A stretch of 56,838 nt of DNA from Bacteroidota bacterium (GTDB lineage Bacteria; Bacteroidota; Bacteroidia; UKL13-3): the NCBI GenBank assembly GCA_025359805.1, contig JANYDU010000006.1, positions 1 to 56,838 of the forward strand. The letters are read 5' to 3'. Position numbers and translations under genes: made by a program. The notes beneath the pieces were generated by a model. It searched no databases, was not told where the DNA came from, and saw nothing but the letters and a program-made list of their open reading frames with translations. Below, one piece after another: positions 55,104-56,838 of this stretch (the stretch's first letter is position 1; every line of letters starts with the position of its first letter).

Positions 55104-55737
55104 AATTCTCCTTTCAATTTTCAGCTTTCTGCTTTTTAGTTTGTTCGCAAACGCATCAGAAACTTATCAAGCGACTACACAATTAAATATTCGTAGCGGT
55201 ACAGGGACAGCTTATGAAGTTGTTGGTTCAATTTCACAAGGCGACAAAGTTCTAATTGACACAATTATTGCAGGTTGGGGGCAAGTAATTGTTGACGGAC
55301 AAGTAAAGGGATTTGCTTCAATGAAATATATGACAACAGATTTCAAGGACTATTCAAACAACTCTAAATCTGACAGCAAAGAAAAAAGTCCTTGGACAAG
55401 CGTTCTAACTATTCTATTTCTAATTGGACTTGCAGTTTACCAGCTTTTCTTTAAAGGTGGCAAATCAAGTGGCGGCTCACTATCAAAATCTTTTGTACCT
55501 AAACCCAAACCAAACAAATGGTATTTCTGCAAGCACTGTGCAGAGAAAGTTCAATCACCCAAACGACCAAGTAGTATGGGTTGTTCACGGGACAAATTTC
55601 ATCAGTGGTATGAGCTTGCTGAAGTCGGAGAGAAAAATTATAGTTGCAAAAATTGCGGGACGACAATTTTGGCAAACAAACGACCAAGTAGTATGGGCTG
55701 CTCAAGAGACAATTTTCACCAATGGTATGAACTCTAA
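55093..55737 (+). CDS. SH3 domain / membrane / double Cys-His repeat protein
   Basis: A 214-residue protein: signal peptide (1-21), an SH3b-like domain (about 25-82, TTQLNIRSGTGTAYEVVG), a transmembrane helix (103-120) and two near-identical C-terminal repeats. Repeat 1 has C146-x2-C149, C164 and H170. Repeat 2 has C185-x2-C188, C203 and H209. Both end with KRPSSMGCSRD(K/N)FHQWYEL. Each repeat could bind zinc. With the SH3 domain outside, the Cys-His repeats face the cytoplasm, if the signal is cleaved and the helix spans once. It is translationally coupled to the UDG-like gene. Confidence 0.75.
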   Translation: MQFKILLSIFSFLLFSLFANASETYQATTQLNIRSGTGTAYEVVGSISQGDKVLIDTIIAGWGQVIVDGQVKGFASMKYMTTDFKDYSNNSKSDSKEKSPWTSVLTILFLIGLAVYQLFFKGGKSSGGSLSKSFVPKPKPNKWYFCKHCAEKVQSPKRPSSMGCSRDKFHQWYELAEVGEKNYSCKNCGTTILANKRPSSMGCSRDNFHQWYEL

Positions 55738-55764
55738 CCCTATGACGAAAGACAGAAAAGCAGC

Positions 55765-55896
55765 CGATAACAGCACATTTGCAATAGGCGGGGTTCAGTG
55801 CTCCGCAGACAGTTTAGTGGTAGCCAAAAGTATTGTGCTCCGCATAAAGTTCAGTGGTAAAAATCCCGCCCATCGCAAATCTGCGAACCGTTATGG
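55765..55896. other. attC-like site C
   Basis: A 132-bp imperfect palindrome bounded by CGATAAC and GTTATGG. The left arm ATTTGCAATAGGCGGG faces CCCGCCCATCGCAAAT (14 of 16 pairs), with extra unpaired bases beside the right box. The arms differ in sequence from sites A and B, but length and layout are the same. The GACAGTTTxGTGG word of sites A and B is kept as GACAGTTTAGTGG. GTGCTCCGCA occurs twice inside. Confidence 0.75.
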
Positions 55897-56701
55897 GGCA
55901 TATTATGAGATTGACAATTATATCGACATTTATACTTTTGACATTACCAACTTTTTGTTTTTCACAGACAAGACAATGCAGTTGCGCAACAGACTCTTTT
56001 ATTACTCAAAATACGGCAAATTGTGAGACAATATATTTGCGTGACAGTTCAAAATTATATTACCAATTCAATTGCGATTCTATTTGGCTGACACTTGAAA
56101 ATTCAGAAAAGCATATTGTATTTTCAATGACGACAGAATTTTATTCTTACACTTACAGGTTAGGTTACCAATTTTCAAAAGAGTATGACAAATATTTATT
56201 GTTTAGAAGTGGTTGCCCCGCAAATGGACCGTGCAACTTCGTGCTTGTAGACAAAAAAAATGGTAAGACAATTAAAGAATTACACGAACTTATTTACGAC
56301 CATGAAAGCGATAAATTTTATGACTTTGTTATTTATTTTACTAACCCTTCTTTAAGTTCATTGACTCTTGATTTTATTGACAAAAATAAAAGTTATAAAA
56401 TACCTGTAAATCCAAGACATTTCAATGCAATAATTCCGGAATACCAGTTTGACAAAATTTTGTTAGAAAATAACATCTTGACAATTGAATATAACTACGA
56501 CAAAGACGACAAAGGAAAGTCAGAAAAAATTCAATGGGCGACAAAAAAAATCAAAATCGACCTAAAGAAATACGCCCCATAACATGCGCTTGTAGCAAGT
56601 GGCGTATTTGTTTTGGCGGCAACTTTTTTTTTCTAAATTGCATTTGTTATGCGTGACAGTTTTGTGGTTTTAAATCGCCACCTGCTTCAAGCGCAGGAAC
56701 G
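55891..56701 (+). mobile_element. Gene cassette 3 (811 bp)
   Basis: A classic single-gene cassette. Its left end GTTATGGGGCATATT (55890-55904) is complementary at 14 of 15 bases to AATACGCCCCATAAC (56569-56583), the left edge of its own attC. The gene's stop codon lies inside the attC box. Confidence 0.75.
55905..56582 (+). CDS. Exported cassette protein, unknown function
   Basis: A 225-residue protein starting MRLTIISTFILLTLPTFCFS, a clear signal peptide ending near SQTRQC. The mature part has two Cys in the first 15 residues (CSCATD) and one soon after, plus CPANGPC in the middle, with mixed strand sequence and a Lys-rich C-terminus. No family recognised. The start lies 14 bases inside the cassette, and the TAA stop (56580-56582) is within the CCATAAC box of attC B, so the gene fills the cassette completely. 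A longer frame upstream would run through attC C and is rejected. Confidence 0.7.
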   Translation: MRLTIISTFILLTLPTFCFSQTRQCSCATDSFITQNTANCETIYLRDSSKLYYQFNCDSIWLTLENSEKHIVFSMTTEFYSYTYRLGYQFSKEYDKYLLFRSGCPANGPCNFVLVDKKNGKTIKELHELIYDHESDKFYDFVIYFTNPSLSSLTLDFIDKNKSYKIPVNPRHFNAIIPEYQFDKILLENNILTIEYNYDKDDKGKSEKIQWATKKIKIDLKKYAP

Positions 56702-56707
56702 TTATAG
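56577..56707. other. attC-like site B
   Basis: A 131-bp imperfect palindrome bounded by CCATAAC and GTTATAG. The arms TGCGCTTGTAGCAAGTGGCG and CGCCACCTGCTTCAAGCGCA are almost the same as in site A. The centre shares TTCTAAATTGCATT and GTGACAGTTTTGTGGTT with site A. Four extra bases again lie beside the right box. The stop codon of the cassette 3 gene is in the left box. Confidence 0.75.
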
Positions 56708-56838
56708 GTAAGCGCAAGACAGAGGTAAATAAAATCTTCGGCTCGACAAAAATCATTTTCACGCAGACAAAAAAGTTGGCGACTTTTATTTTCGCTCGCA
56801 GACAATTTGAAAAAAGTTTAGCGCAAAAAATGTATTCG
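56702..56838 (+). mobile_element. Start of gene cassette 4 (cut by window end)
   Basis: After the right box of attC B the sequence begins TTATAGGTAAGCGC. It then has spacer with AGTTGGCGACTTTT and CGCTCGCAGACAATTT, the same style of GAC-containing, T-rich words as the cassette 1 spacers. No gene starts before the window ends. Confidence 0.5.

Larger units (their letters stand above)
54263..55890 (+). mobile_element. Gene cassette 2 (about 1.6 kb)
   Basis: The cassette carries the uracil-DNA-glycosylase-like gene and the overlapping SH3/Cys-His gene. Its left end (GTTATCGGC, 54262-54270) is perfectly complementary to the left box of its own attC (GCCGATAAC, 55763-55771). Asp codons are mostly GAC, unlike the host chromosome. 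Confidence 0.7.
49823..56838 (+). mobile_element. Integron-like element: recombinase, attI-like site and gene cassettes
   Basis: This segment holds a tyrosine recombinase gene (49823-50860), an attI-like junction (50963-50969) and an array of cassettes bounded by three attC-like sites at 54137-54268, 55765-55896 and 56577-56707. It probably continues past the window end. The recombinase reads in the same direction as the array, the reverse of class 1 integrons, as in some spirochaete and planctomycete integrons. The cassette assignment rests on each cassette's start being complementary to its own attC left box. That this recombinase drives the array is inferred from adjacency. Confidence 0.75.

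Noticed and set aside
55424..56026. Plus-strand frame running through the SH3 gene, attC C and the next gene
   Set aside because: It overlaps two better-supported genes in other frames and reads through the recombination site.

Overview
The window comes from an AT-rich member of the Bacteroidota, probably near Chitinophagales or Sphingobacteriales. Four things point there: both kinds of type IX secretion C-terminal signals (Por-type at 32550-33299 and gliding-type at 14753-17884), several carboxypeptidase-regulatory-domain/TonB-dependent outer membrane proteins, promoters of the TTG-N19-TAnnTTTG form, and many family assignments typical of that phylum (DUF5686, DUF6089, DUF2911, START-like). 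No rRNA, tRNA or CRISPR array was recognised. The first ~92 bases are about 50% GC, against about 27% in the next 100, and look foreign, possibly a contig-end join.

From 267 to about 49,760 the window is ordinary chromosome. It holds small operons for cell-envelope work (LptF/G permease plus glycosyltransferase, PAP2 phosphatase, LTA-synthase-like transferase, NamZ-type muramidase, GlcNAc-type kinase, acyltransferase, LolCDE-like ABC parts) and for metabolism (ribBA, moaA-moeA, pfkA, pyrE, gatC, dcd, queuosine-precursor transporter). It also carries surface or outer membrane proteins and one small regulatory unit, a PadR repressor with a 42-residue lipoprotein and a double-PspC membrane protein behind a palindromic operator. 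A decayed nucleotidyltransferase (toxin-like) with an intact small partner lies at 10,495-11,119.

The notable region is 49,823 to the end. A tyrosine recombinase is followed 102 bp later by an attI-like GTT junction and then by three 131-132 bp imperfect palindromes with the architecture of integron attC sites (54,137-54,268; 55,765-55,896; 56,577-56,707). They delimit cassettes of about 3.3, 1.6 and 0.8 kb and the start of a fourth. The first bases of each complete cassette are complementary to the left box of that same cassette's own attC (17/18, 9/9 and 14/15 bases). An integron predicts this, because each excised circle rebuilds its own matched site. The recombinase is short in the region where integron integrases carry their characteristic extra segment, so this looks like a non-canonical integron of a Bacteroidota lineage. 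Its cassettes carry three lipoprotein genes, a uracil-DNA-glycosylase-like protein, an SH3/membrane/Cys-His repeat protein and an unknown exported protein.
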